Shown in pieces: positions 35,743 to 49,047 of a stretch of 64,000 nt of DNA (positions are counted from its first letter, which is position 1; each line of letters starts with the position of its first letter). The translations under genes were made by a program, and so were the position numbers. Location of the stretch: the NCBI GenBank assembly GCA_029224185.1, contig JANZKI010000027.1:434001-498000 (forward strand). Reading direction: 5' to 3'. The DNA is from Karalla daura. Lineage: Eukaryota > Chordata > Actinopteri > Chaetodontiformes > Leiognathidae. Under the pieces are notes generated by a model. That model saw only the letters and a list, made by a program, of their open reading frames with translations, ran no database searches and was not told the DNA's origin.

Positions 35743-36850
35743 TGTCGCGTCAACACAAAACATTCATTCAAACATTCACTCAAAACACAGTCACGTGGCC
35801 TAAGCTCCAAACCTGCAGGGGGCAGAGAGAAAGTTAGTTTTGGTAGGGTAACCAGGAAGTCAATCTGTGCTTCCTGTGGCGGCCATATCATCTGCATACC
35901 TGCATGGAGAAAAAAGTTTGCTAACAAAGTAGAAGCATCTAACAAAAGGAAATACACAGGAATCACACAACTAAACAAAGAAGATTACTCAGCTCACAGT
36001 CAAGACGCAACTGGTTGTCAACTGTCAAGTTATGTTAGATTTTACTCCGTTCCTGCTCAAACTTGAAAAGAGCCTCGTCTGAAGGACGCAGAGGGACAAC
36101 TCAAATCTTCCTTCTCTTTTGTTTATTGAGTTTAGTAGATAGGTTGATTAGGTTGATTTGGTTGATTAGGTTGATAACCTTCAAAATAAACAAGAAACAT
36201 TGCATTACTTAAAGTTCAAACATAACAAATTCATGAATTCATAAATCTCAAATCAGTATGAATCAATCAAAATCAAAAATCAGAATATCAAATATCAAGT
36301 CTACAATCAACAAGGTAGCTTCAGAATCAGATTTCTTTCTTTGCAACATAAACCATGCATTCAAAATGATATAAATTGAGCCAGTTCATGTACAAACAAT
36401 TGAAGTTGTATCAGCATAAACAAACAAACATTTTAATTCCATCAACACTACAATACAATACAAGTAAGTAGATTTGAATGTTCAGGCTGTAAATTTGAGT
36501 GAACATGATAAAACAAAGTAATTCTTTCAGCATTTTCAGATATCAAAGTGACAAAGTGTTTCAATGTCCATTCCCCTACCAGTTGCGTCTTAACTGTGAG
36601 CTGAGTAATCTTCTTTGTTTAGTTGTGTGATTCCTGTGTATTTCCTTGTCTTCGATGCTTCTCCTTTGTTAGCAAACTTTTTTCTCCATGCAGGTATGCA
36701 GGTGATATGGCCGCCACAGGAAGCACAGATTGACTTCCTGGTTACCCTACGAATACTAACTTTCTCTCTGCCCCCTGCAGGTTTGGAGCTTAGGCCACGT
36801 GACTGTGTTTTGAGTGAATGTTTGAATGAATGTTTTGTGTTGACGCGACA
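35743..36850. mobile_element. Element 14, foldback element, 1,108 bp
   Basis: Complete copy with a850. It is the third consecutive element with this variant. Confidence 0.87.
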
Positions 36851-38274
36851 GTGGGGAAAAGCGCTTTGAAAAAGTGTGTTGACGCATTCACCGTTGGCCA
36901 TTACGCAGTGCAGCAACAGGCCTAAACAGTGTTTAGAACGCCTAGTTGGGTTTGTCTACAGCCCCCTGCCTAGGAAACGGTGGGGAAAAGCGCTTTGAAA
37001 AAGTGTGTTGACGCATTCACTGTTGGCCATTATGCAGTGCAGCAACAGGCCTAAACAGTGTTTAGAACGCCTAGTTGGGTTTGTCTACAGCCCCCTGTGT
37101 AGGAAACGGTGAGGAAAAGCGCTTTGAAAAAGTGTGTTTACGCATTCACCATGGGCCACTACGCAGTGGAGCAACAGGCCTAAACAGTGTTTAGAACGCC
37201 TAGTTGGGCCTTTTTACAGCCCCCTGCGTAGGAAACGGTGGGGAAAAGCGCTTTGAAAAAGTGTGTTGACGCATTCACTGTTGGCCATTATGCAGTGCAG
37301 CAACAGGCCTAAACAGTGTTTAGAACGCCTAGTTGGGCTTGTCTACAGCCCCCTGTGTAGGAAACGGTGAGGAAAAGCGCTTTGAAAAAGTGTGTTTACG
37401 CATTCACCATGGGCCATTACGCAGTGCAGCAACAGGCCTAAACAGTGTTAAGAACGCCTAGTTGGGCTTGTCTACAGCCCCCTGTGTAGGAAACGGTGAG
37501 GAAAAGCGCTTTGAAAAAGTGTGTTGACGCATTCACTGTTGGCCATTATGCAGTGCAGCAACAGGCCTAAACAGTGTTTAGAACGCCTAGTTGGGCCTTT
37601 TTACAGCCCCCTGCGTAGGAAACGGTGGGGAAAAGCGCTTTGAAAAAGTGTGTTGACGCATTCACCATCAGCCATTACGCAGTGCAGCAACAGGTCTAAA
37701 CGGTGTTTAGAACGCCTAGTTAGGCCTGTTTACAGCCCCCTGCGTAGGAAACGGTGGGGAAAAGCGCTTTGAAAAAGTGTGTTTACGCATTCACCATGGG
37801 CCATTACGCAGTGCAGCAACAGGCCTAAACAGTGTTTAGAACGCCTAGTTGGGCTTGTCTACAGCCCCCTGTGTAGGAAACGGTGAGGAAAAGCGCTTTG
37901 AAAAAGTGTGTTGACGCATTCACTGTTGGCCATTATGCAGTGCAGCAACAGGCCTAAACAGTGTTTAGAACGCCTAGTTGGGCCTTTTTACAGCCCCCTG
38001 CGTAGGAAACGGTGGGGAAAAGCGCTTTGAAAAAGTGTGTTGACGCATTCACCATCAGCCATTACGCAGTGCAGCAACAGGTCTAAACGGTGTTTAGAAC
38101 GCCTAGTTAGGCCTGTTTACAGCCCCCTGCGTAGGAAACGGTGGGGAAAAGCGCTTTGAAAAAGTGTGTTGACGCATTCACCATCGGCCATTACGCAGTG
38201 CAGCAACAGACCTAAACAGTGTTTAGAACGCCTAGTTGGGCCTGTTTACAGCCCCCTGCGTATGAAACGGGGGG
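36851..38274. repeat. Satellite segment S14: F G H1 A B C D B C D E
   Basis: Ten intact monomers plus E, the same 2,532-bp period as the preceding unit and the same first seven monomers including the gttaagaac B. The E monomer has g at 38271, giving GGGGG where the left target duplication is normally GTGGG. Confidence 0.92.
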
Positions 38275-39382
38275 TGTCGCGTCAACACAAAACATTCATT
38301 CAAACATTCACTCAAAACACAGTCACGTGGCCTAAGCTCCAAACCTGCAGGGGGCAGAGAGAAAGTTAGTTTTGGTAGGGTAACCAGGAAGTCAATCTGT
38401 GCTTCCTGTGGCGGCCATATCATCTGCATACCTGCATGGAGAAAAAAGTTTGCTAACAAAGTAGAAGCATCTAACAAAAGGAAATACACAGGAATCACAC
38501 AACTAAACAAAGAAGATTACTCAGCTCACAGTCAAGACGCAACTGGTTGTCAACTGTCAAGTTATGTTAGATTTTACTCCGTTCCTGCTCAAACTTGAAA
38601 AGAGCCTCGTCTGAAGGACGCAGAGGGACAACTCAAATCTTCCTTCTCTTTTGTTTATTGAGTTTAGTAGATAGGTTGATTAGGTTGATTTGGTTGATTA
38701 GGTTGATAACCTTCAAAATAAACAAGAAACATTGCATTACTTAAAGTTCAAACATAACAAATTCATGAATTCATAAATCTCAAATCAGTATGAATCAATC
38801 AAAATCAAAAATCAGAATATCAAATATCAAGTCTACAATCAACAAGGTAGCTTCAGAATCAGATTTCTTTCTTTGCAACATAAACCATGCATTCAAAATG
38901 ATATAAATTGAGCCAGTTCATGTACAAACAATTGAAGTTGTATCAGCATAAACAAACAAACATTTTAATTCCATCAACACTACAATACAATACAAGTAAG
39001 TAGATTTGAATGTTCAGGCTGTAAATTTGAGTGAACATGATAAAACAAAGTAATTCTTTCAGCATTTTCAGATATCAAAGTGACAAAGTGTTTCAATGTC
39101 CATTCCCCTACTAGTTGCGTCTTGACTGTGAGCTGAGTAATCTTCTTTGTTTAGTTGTGTGATTCCTGTGTATTTCCTTGTCTTCGATGCTTCTCCTTTG
39201 TTAGCAAACTTTTTTCTCCATGCAGGTATGCAGGTGATATGGCCGCCACAGGAAGCACAGATTGACTTCCTGGTTACCCTACGAATACTAACTTTCTCTC
39301 TGCCCCCTGCAGGTTTGGAGCTTAGGCCACGTGACTGTGTTTTGAGTGAATGTTTGAATGAATGTTTTGTGTTGACGCGACA
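38275..39382. mobile_element. Element 15, foldback element, 1,108 bp
   Basis: Complete copy with a private t838 just inside the right-arm boundary (cccctactag at 39112). The right flank keeps GTGGG while the left reads GGGGG, a later point change rather than a different insertion. Confidence 0.86.
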
Positions 39383-41322
39383 GTGGGGAAAAGCGCTTTG
39401 AAAAAGTGTGTTGACGCATTCACCGTTGGCCATTACGCAGTGCAGCAACAGGCCTAAACAGTGTTTAGAACGCCTAGTTGGGTTTGTCTACAGCCCCCTG
39501 CCTAGGAAACGGTGGGGAAAAGCGCTTTGAAAAAGTGTGTTGACGCATTCACTGTTGGCCATTATGCAGTGCAGCAACAGGCCTAAACAGTGTTTAGAAC
39601 GCCTAGTTGGGTTTGTCTACAGCCCCCTGTGTAGGAAACGGTGAGGAAAAGCGCTTTGAAAAAGTGTGTTTACGCATTCACCATGGGCCACTACGCAGTG
39701 GAGCAACAGGCCTAAACAGTGTTTAGAACGCCTAGTTGGGCCTTTTTACAGCCCCCTGCGTAGGAAACGGTGGGGAAAAGCGCTTTGAAAAAGTGTGTTG
39801 ACGCATTCACTGTTGGCCATTATGCAGTGCAGCAACAGGCCTAAACAGTGTTTAGAACGCCTAGTTGGGCTTGTCTACAGCCCCCTGTGTAGGAAACGGT
39901 GGGGAAAAGCGCTTTGAAAAAGTGTGTTGACGCATTCACCGTTGGCCATTACGCAGTGCAGCAACAGGCCTAAACAGTGTTTAGAACGCCTAGTTGGGTT
40001 TGTCTACAGCCCCCTGTGTAGGAAACGGTGAGGAAAAGCGCTTTGAAAAAGTGTGTTTACGCATTCACCATGGGCCATTACGCAGTGCAGCAACAGGCCT
40101 AAACAGTGTTTAGAACGCCTAGTTGGGCTTGTCTACAGCCCCCTGTGTAGGAAACGGTGAGGAAAAGCGCTTTGAAAAAGTGTGTTGACGCATTCACTGT
40201 TGGCCATTATGCAGTGCAGCAACAGGCCTAAACAGTGTTTAGAACGCCTAGTTGGGCCTTTTTACAGCCCCCTGCGTAGGAAACGGTGGGGAAAAGCGCT
40301 TTGAAAAAGTGTGTTGACGCATTCACCATCAGCCATTACGCAGTGCAGCAACAGGTCTAAACGGTGTTTAGAACGCCTAGTTAGGCCTGTTTACAGCCCC
40401 CTGCGTAGGAAACGGTGGGGAAAAGCGCTTTGAAAAAGTGTGTTGACGCATTCACTGTTGGCCATTATGCAGTGCAGCAACAGGCCTAAACAGTGTTTAG
40501 AACGCCTAGTTGGGTTTGTCTACAGCCCCCTGTGTAGGAAACGGTGAGGAAAAGCGCTTTGAAAAAGTGTGTTTACGCATTCACCATGGGCCATTACGCA
40601 GTGCAGCAACAGGCCTAAACAGTGTTTAGAACGCCTAGTTGGGCCTTTTTACAGCCCCCTGCGTAGGAAACGGTGGGGAAAAGCGCTTTGAAAAAGTGTG
40701 TTGACGCATTCACTGTTGGCCATTATGCAGTGCAGCAACAGGCCTAAACAGTGTTTAGAACGCCTAGTTGGGCTTGTCTACAGCCCCCTGTGTAGGAAAC
40801 GGTGAGGAAAAGCGCTTTGAAAAAGTGTGTTTACGCATTCACCATGGGCCATTACGCAGTGCAGCAACAGGCCTAAACAGTGTTTAGAACGCCTAGTTGG
40901 GCTTGTCTACAGCCCCCTGTGTAGGAAACGGTGAGGAAAAGCGCTTTGAAAAAGTGTGTTGACGCATTCACTGTTGGCCATTATGCAGTGCAGCAACAGG
41001 CCTAAACAGTGTTTAGAACGCCTAGTTGGGCCTTTTTACAGCCCCCTGCGTAGGAAACGGTGGGGAAAAGCGCTTTGAAAAAGTGTGTTGACGCATTCAC
41101 CATCAGCCATTACGCAGTGCAGCAACAGGTCTAAACGGTGTTTAGAACGCCTAGTTAGGCCTGTTTACAGCCCCCTGCGTAGGAAACGGTGGGGAAAAGC
41201 GCTTTGAAAAAGTATGTTGACGCATTCACCATCGGCCATTACGCAGTGCAGCAACAGACCTAAACAGTGTTTAGAACGCCTAGTTGGGCCTGTTTACAGC
41301 CCCCTGCGTATGAAACGGTGGG
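39383..41322. repeat. Satellite segment S15: F G H1 A F' B C D G H3 A B C D E
   Basis: Fourteen intact monomers plus E. The A monomer ends with g116 although it keeps t102. The E monomer has agtatgttg. Confidence 0.91.
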
Positions 41323-42430
41323 TGTCGCGTCAACACAAAACATTCATTCAAACATTCACTCAAAACACAGTCACGTGGCCTAAGCTCCAAACCTGCAGGG
41401 GGCAGAGAGAAAGTTAGTTTTGGTAGGGTAACCAGGAAGTCAATCTGTGCTTCCTGTGGCGGCCATATCATCTGCATACCTGCATGGAGAAAAAAGTTTG
41501 CTAACAAAGTAGAAGCATCTAACAAAAGGAAATACACAGGAATCACACAACTAAACAAAGAAGATTACTCAGCTCACAGTCAAGACGCAACTGGTTGTCA
41601 ACTGTCAAGTTATGTTAGATTTTACTCCGTTCCTGCTCAAACTTGAAAAGAGCCTCGTCTGAAGGACGCAGAGGGACAACTCAAATCTTCCTTCTCTTTT
41701 GTTTATTGAGTTTAGTAGATAGGTTGATTAGGTTGATTTGGTTGATTAGGTTGATAACCTTCAAAATAAACAAGAAACATTGCATTACTTAAAGTTCAAA
41801 CATAACAAATTCATGAATTCATAAATCTCAAATCAGTATGAATCAATCAAAATCAAAAATCAGAATATCAAATATCAAGTCTACAATCAACAAGGTAGCT
41901 TCAGAATCAGATTTCTTTCTTTGCAACATAAACCATGCATTCAAAATGATATAAATTGAGCCAGTTCATGTACAAACAATTGAAGTTGTATCAGCATAAA
42001 CAAACAAACATTTTAATTCCATCAACACTACAATACAATACAAGTAAGTAGATTTGAATGTTCAGGCTGTAAATTTGAGTGAACATGATAAAACAAAGTA
42101 ATTCTTTCAGCATTTTCAGATATCAAAGTGACAAAGTGTTTCAATGTCCATTCCCCTACCAGTTGCGTCTTGACTGTGAGCTGAGTAATCTTCTTTGTTT
42201 AGTTGTGTGATTCCTGTGTATTTCCTTGTCTTCGATGCTTCTCCTTTGTTAGCAAACTTTTTTCTCCATGCAGGTATGCAGGTGATATGGCCGCCACAGG
42301 AAGCACAGATTGACTTCCTGGTTACCCTACGAATACGAACTTTCTCTCTGCCCCCTGCAGGTTTGGAGCTTAGGCCACGTGACTGTGTTTTGAGTGAATG
42401 TTTGAATGAATGTTTTGTGTTGACGCGACA
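41323..42430. mobile_element. Element 16, foldback element, 1,108 bp
   Basis: Complete copy with g1015, shared with elements 1 and 3, which lie about 32-40 kb upstream. Confidence 0.87.
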
Positions 42431-44628
42431 GTGGGGAAAAGCGCTTTGAAAAAGTGTGTTGACGCATTCACCGTTGGCCATTACGCAGTGCAGCAACAGG
42501 CCTAAACAGTGTTTAGAACGCCTAGTTGGGCCTTTTTACAGCCCCCTGCGTAGGAAACGGTGGGGAAAAGCGCTTTGAAAAAGTGTGTTGACGCATTCAC
42601 CGTTGGCCATTATGCAGTGCAGCAACAGGCCTAAACAGTGTTTAGAACGCCTAGTTGGGTTTGTCTACAGCCCCCTGTGTAGGAAACGGTGAGGAAAAGC
42701 GCTTTGAAAAAGTGTGTTTACGCATTCACCATGGGCCACTACGCAGTGGAGCAACAGGCCTAAACAGTGTTTAGAACGCCTAGTTGGGCCTTTTTACAGC
42801 CCCCTGCGTAGGAAACGGTGGGGAAAAGCGCTTTGAAAAAGTGTGTTGACGCATTCACTGTTGGCCATTATGCAGTGCAGCAACAGGCCTAAACAGTGTT
42901 TAGAACGCCTAGTTGGGCTTGTCTACAGCCCCCTGTGTAGGAAACGGTGAGGAAAAGCGCTTTGAAAAAGTGTGTTGACGCATTCACCGTTGGCCATTAC
43001 GCAGTGCAGCAACAGGCCTAAACAGTGTTTAGAACGCCTAGTTGGGTTTGTCTACAGCCCCCTGCCTAGGAAACGGTGGGGAAAAGCGCTTTGAAAAAGT
43101 GTGTTGACGCATTCACTGTTGGCCATTATGCAGTGCAGCAACAGGCCTAAACAGTGTTTAGAACGCCTAGTTGGGTTTGTCTACAGCCCCCTGTGTAGGA
43201 AACGGTGAGGAAAAGCGCTTTGAAAAAGTGTGTTTACGCATTCACCATGGGCCATTACGCAGTGCAGCAACAGGCCTAAACAGTGTTTAGAACGCCTAGT
43301 TGGGCCTTTTTACAGCCCCCTGCGTAGGAAACGGTGGGGAAAAGCGCTTTGAAAAAGTGTGTTTACGCATTCACCATGGGCCATTACGCAGTGCAGCAAC
43401 AGGCCTAAACAGTGTTTAGAACGCCTAGTTGGGCTTGTCTACAGCCCCCTGTGTAGGAAACGGTGAGGAAAAGCGCTTTGAAAAAGTGTGTTGACGCATT
43501 CACTGTTGGCCATTATGCAGTGCAGCAACAGGCCTAAACAGTGTTTAGAACGCCTAGTTGGGCCTTTTTACAGCCCCCTGCGTAGGAAACGGTGGGGAAA
43601 AGCGCTTTGAAAAAGTGTGTTGACGCATTCACCATCAGCCATTACGCAGTGCAGCAACAGGTCTAAACGGTGTTTAGAACGCCTAGTTAGGCCTGTTTAC
43701 AGCCCCCTGCGTAGGAAACGGTGGGGAAAAGCGCTTTGAAAAAGTGTGTTGACGCATTCACTGTTGGCCATTATGCAGTGCAGCAACAGGCCTAAACAGT
43801 GTTTAGAACGCCTAGTTGGGTTTGTCTACAGCCCCCTGTGTAGGAAACGGTGAGGAAAAGCGCTTTGAAAAAGTGTGTTTACGCATTCACCATGGGCCAT
43901 TACGCAGTGCAGCAACAGGCCTAAACAGTGTTTAGAACGCCTAGTTGGGCCTTTTTACAGCCCCCTGCGTAGGAAACGGTGGGGAAAAGCGCTTTGAAAA
44001 AGTGTGTTGACGCATTCACTGTTGGCCATTATGCAGTGCAGCAACAGGCCTAAACAGTGTTTAGAACGCCTAGTTGGGCTTGTCTACAGCCCCCTGTGTA
44101 GGAAACGGTGAGGAAAAGCGCTTTGAAAAAGTGTGTTTACGCATTCACCATGGGCCATTACGCAGTGCAGCAACAGGCCTAAACAGTGTTTAGAACGCCT
44201 AGTTGGGCTTGTCTACAGCCCCCTGTGTAGGAAACGGTGAGGAAAAGCGCTTTGAAAAAGTGTGTTGACGCATTCACTGTTGGCCATTATGCAGTGCAGC
44301 AACAGGCCTAAACAGTGTTTAGAACGCCTAGTTGGGCCTTTTTACAGCCCCCTGCGTAGGAAACGGTGGGGAAAAGCGCTTTGAAAAAGTGTGTTGACGC
44401 ATTCACCATCAGCCATTACGCAGTGCAGCAACAGGTCTAAACGGTGTTTAGAACGCCTAGTTAGGCCTGTTTACAGCCCCCTGCGTAGGAAACGGTGGGG
44501 AAAAGCGCTTTGAAAAAGTGTGTTGACGCATTCACCATCGGCCATTACGCAGTGCAGCAACAGACCTAAACAGTGTTTAGAACGCCTAGTTGGGCCTGTT
44601 TACAGCCCCCTGCATATGAAACGGTGGG
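42431..44628. repeat. Satellite segment S16: F/C G H1 A F G H3 B C D G H3 A B C D E
   Basis: Sixteen intact monomers plus E. The first monomer has an F head and C tail, and the second is a G with the CGTT head. The ending C D G H3 A B C D E matches the ending of S15 monomer for monomer. Confidence 0.91.
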
Positions 44629-45736
44629 TGTCGCGTCAACACAAAACATTCATTCAAACATTCACTCAAAACACAGTCACGTGGCCTAAGCTCCAAAACT
44701 GCAGGGGGCAGAGAGAAAGTTAGTTTTGGTAGGGTAACCAGGAAGTCAATCTGTGCTTCCTGTGGCGGCCATATCATCTGCATACCTGCATGGAGAAAAA
44801 AGTTTGCTAACAAAGTAGAAGCATCTAACAAAAGGAAATACACAGGAATCACACAACTAAACAAAGAAGATTACTCAGCTCACAGTCAAGACGCAACTGG
44901 TTGTCAACTGTCAAGTTATGTTAGATTTTACTCCGTTCCTGCTCAAACTTGAAAAGAGCCTCGTCTGAAGGACGCAGAGGGACAACTCAAATCTTCCTTC
45001 TCTTTTGTTTATTGAGTTTAGTAGATAGGTTGATTAGGTTGATTTGGTTGATTAGGTTGATAACCTTCAAAATAAACAAGAAACATTGCATTACTTAAAG
45101 TTCAAACATAACAAATTCATGAATTCATAAATCTCAAATCAGTATGAATCAATCAAAATCAAAAATCAGAATATCAAATATCAAGTCTACAATCAACAAG
45201 GTAGCTTCAGAATCAGATTTCTTTCTTTGCAACATAAACCATGCATTCAAAATGATATAAATTGAGCCAGTTCATGTACAAACAATTGAAGTTGTATCAG
45301 CATAAACAAACAAACATTTTAATTCCATCAACACTACAATACAATACAAGTAAGTAGATTTGAATGTTCAGGCTGTAAATTTGAGTGAACATGATAAAAC
45401 AAAGTAATTCTTTCAGCATTTTCAGATATCAAAGTGACAAAGTGTTTCAATGTCCATTCCCCTACCAGTTGCGTCTTGACTGTGAGCTGAGTAATCTTCT
45501 TTGTTTAGTTGTGTGATTCCTGTGTATTTCCTTGTCTTCGATGCTTCTCCTTTGTTAGCAAACTTTTTTCTCCATGCAGGTATGCAGGTGATATGGCCGC
45601 CACAGGAAGCACAGATTGACTTCCTGGTTACCCTACGAATACTAACTTTCTCTCTGCCCCCTGCAGGTTTGGAGCTTAGGCCACGTGACTGTGTTTTGAG
45701 TGAATGTTTGAATGAATGTTTTGTGTTGACGCGACA
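44629..45736. mobile_element. Element 17, foldback element, 1,108 bp
   Basis: Complete copy with private a70 in the left arm (ccaaaactgc at 44698). The left flank has ctgcatatg. The right duplication GTGGG is followed by a instead of g. Confidence 0.87.
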
Positions 45737-46902
45737 GTGGGAAAAAGCGCTTTGAAAAAGTGTGTTGACGCATTCACCGTTGGCCATTACGCAGTGCAGC
45801 AACAGGCCTAAACAGTGTTTAGAACGCCTAGTTGGGTTTGTCTACAGCCCCCTGCCTAGGAAACGGTGGGGAAAAGCGCTTTGAAAAAGTGTGTTGACGC
45901 ATTCACTGTTGGCCATTATGCAGTGCAGCAACAGGCCTAAACAGTGTTTAGAACGCCTAGTTGGGTTTGTCTACAGCCCCCTGTGTAGGAAACGGTGAGG
46001 AAAAGCGCTTTGAAAAAGTGTGTTTACGCATTCACCATGGGCCACTACGCAGTGGAGCAACAGGCCTAAACAGTGTTTAGAACGCCTAGTTGGGCCTTTT
46101 TACAGCCCCCTGCGTAGGAAACGGTGGGGAAAAGCGCTTTGAAAAAGTGTGTTTGCGCATTCACTGTTGGCCATTATGCAGTGCAGCAACAGGCCTAAAC
46201 AGTGTTTAGAACGCCTAGTTGGGCTTGTCTACAGCCCCCTGTGTAGGAAACGGTGAGGAAAAGCGCTTTGAAAAAGTGTGTTGACGCATTCACCGTTGGC
46301 CATTACGCAGTGCAGCAACAGGCCTAAACAGTGTTTAGAACGCCTAGTTGGGTTTGTCTACAGCCCCCTGCCTAGGAAACGGTGGGGAAAAGCGCTTTGA
46401 AAAAGTGTGTTGACGCATTCACTGTTGGCCATTATGCAGTGCAGCAACAGGCCTAAACAGTGTTTAGAACGCCTAGTTGGGTTTGTCTACAGCCCCCTGT
46501 GTAGGAAACGGTGAGGAAAAGCGCTTTGAAAAAGTGTGTTTACGCATTCACCATGGGCCATTATGCAGTGCAGCAACAGGCCTAAACAGTGTTAAGAACG
46601 CCTAGTTGGGCCTTTTTACAGCCCCCTGCGTAGGAAACGGTGGGGAAAAGCGCTTTGAAAAAGTGTGTTGACGCATTCACCATCAGCCATTACGCAGTGC
46701 AGCAACAGGTCTAAACGGTGTTTAGAACGCCTAGTTAGGCCTGTTTACAGCCCCCTGCATAGGAAACGGTGGGGAAAAGCGCTTTGAAAAAGTGTGTTGA
46801 CGCATTCACCATCGGCCATTACGCAGTGCAGCAACAGACCTAAACAGTGTTTAGAACGCCTAGTTGGGCCTGTTTACAGCCCCCTGCGTATGAAACGGTG
46901 GG
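45737..46902. repeat. Satellite segment S17: F G H1 A F G H3 D E
   Basis: Eight intact monomers plus E. The first A has gtttgcgc and D has cataggaaac, both repeated in S18. The H3-like seventh monomer (46528-46656) has t37 and gttaagaac. Confidence 0.92.
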
Positions 46903-48010
46903 TGTCGCGTCAACACAAAACATTCATTCAAACATTCACTCAAAACACAGTCACGTGGCCTAAGCTCCAAACCTGCAGGGGGCAGAGAGAAAGTTAGTTT
47001 TGGTAGGGTAACCAGGAAGTCAATCTGTGCTTCCTGTGGCGGCCATATCATCTGCATACCTGCATGGAGAAAAAAGTTTGCTAACAAAGTAGAAGCATCT
47101 AACAAAAGGAAATACACAGGAATCACACAACTAAACAAAGAAGATTACTCAGCTCACAGTCAAGACGCAACTGGTTGTCAACTGTCAAGTTATGTTAGAT
47201 TTTACTCCGTTCCTGCTCAAACTTGAAAAGAGCCTCGTCTGAAGGACGCAGAGGGACAACTCAAATCTTCCTTCTCTTTTGTTTATTGAGTTTAGTAGAT
47301 AGGTTGATTAGGTTGATTTGGTTGATTAGGTTGATAACCTTCAAAATAAACAAGAAACATTGCATTACTTAAAGTTCAAACATAACAAATTCATGAATTC
47401 ATAAATCTCAAATCAGTATGAATCAATCAAAATCAAAAATCAGAATATCAAATATCAAGTCTACAATCAACAAGGTAGCTTCAGAATCAGATTTCTTTCT
47501 TTGCAACATAAACCATGCATTCAAAATGATATAAATTGAGCCAGTTCATGTACAAACAATTGAAGTTGTATCAGCATAAACAAACAAACATTTTAATTCC
47601 ATCAACACTACAATACAATACAAGTAAGTAGATTTGAATGTTCAGGCTGTAAATTTGAGTGAACATGATAAAACAAAGTAATTCTTTCAGCATTTTCAGA
47701 TATCAAAGTGACAAAGTGTTTCAATGTCCATTCCCCTACCAGTTGCGTCTTGACTGTGAGCTGAGTAATCTTCTTTGTTTAGTTGTGTGATTCCTGTGTA
47801 TTTCCTTGTCTTCGATGCTTCTCCTTTGTTAGCAAACTTTTTTCTCCATGCAGGTATGCAGGTGATATGGCCGCCACAGGAAGCACAGATTGACTTCCTG
47901 GTTACCCTACGAATACTAACTTTCTCTCTGCCCCCTGCAGGTTTGGAGCTTAGGCCACGTGACTGTGTTTTGAGTGAATGTTTGAATGAATGTTTTGTGT
48001 TGACGCGACA
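46903..48010. mobile_element. Element 18, foldback element, 1,108 bp
   Basis: Complete copy, consensus at the marker sites. Confidence 0.88.
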
Positions 48011-49047
48011 GTGGGGAAAAGCGCTTTGAAAAAGTGTGTTGACGCATTCACCGTTGGCCATTACGCAGTGCAGCAACAGGCCTAAACAGTGTTTAGAACG
48101 CCTAGTTGGGTTTGTCTACAGCCCCCTGCCTAGGAAACGGTGGGGAAAAGCGCTTTGAAAAAGTGTGTTGACGCATTCACTGTTGGCCATTATGCAGTGC
48201 AGCAACAGGCCTAAACAGTGTTTAGAACGCCTAGTTGGGTTTGTCTACAGCCCCCTGTGTAGGAAACGGTGAGGAAAAGCGCTTTGAAAAAGTGTGTTTA
48301 CGCATTCACCATGGGCCACTACGCAGTGGAGCAACAGGCCTAAACAGTGTTTAGAACGCCTAGTTGGGCCTTTTTACAGCCCCCTGCGTAGGAAACGGTG
48401 GGGAAAAGCGCTTTGAAAAAGTGTGTTTGCGCATTCACTGTTGGCCATTATGCAGTGCAGCAACAGGCCTAAACAGTGTTTAGAACGCCTAGTTGGGCTT
48501 GTCTACAGCCCCCTGTGTAGGAAACGGTGAGGAAAAGCGCTTTGAAAAAGTGTGTTGACGCATTCACCGTTGGCCATTACGCAGTGCAGCAACAGGCCTA
48601 AACAGTGTTTAGAACGCCTAGTTGGGTTTGTCTACAGCCCCCTGCCTAGGAAACGGTGGGGAAAAGCGCTTTGAAAAAGTGTGTTGACGCATTCACTGTT
48701 GGCCATTATGCAGTGCAGCAACAGGCCTAAACAGTGTTTAGAACGCCTAGTTGGGTTTGTCTACAGCCCCCTGTGTAGGAAACGGTGAGGAAAAGCGCTT
48801 TGAAAAAGTGTGTTGACGCATTCACCATCAGCCATTACGCAGTGCAGCAACAGGTCTAAACGGTGTTTAGAACGCCTAGTTAGGCCTGTTTACAGCCCCC
48901 TGCATAGGAAACGGTGGGGAAAAGCGCTTTGAAAAAGTGTGTTGACGCATTCACCATCGGCCATTACGCAGTGCAACAACAGACCTAAACAGTGTTTAGA
49001 ACGCCTAGTTGGGCCTGTTTACAGCCCCCTGCGTATGAAACGGTGGG
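48011..49047. repeat. Satellite segment S18: F G H1 A F G D E
   Basis: Seven intact monomers plus E. It matches S17 including the gtttgcgc and cataggaaac markers, but lacks exactly one monomer between G and D. The E monomer has gtgcaacaac. Confidence 0.92.
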
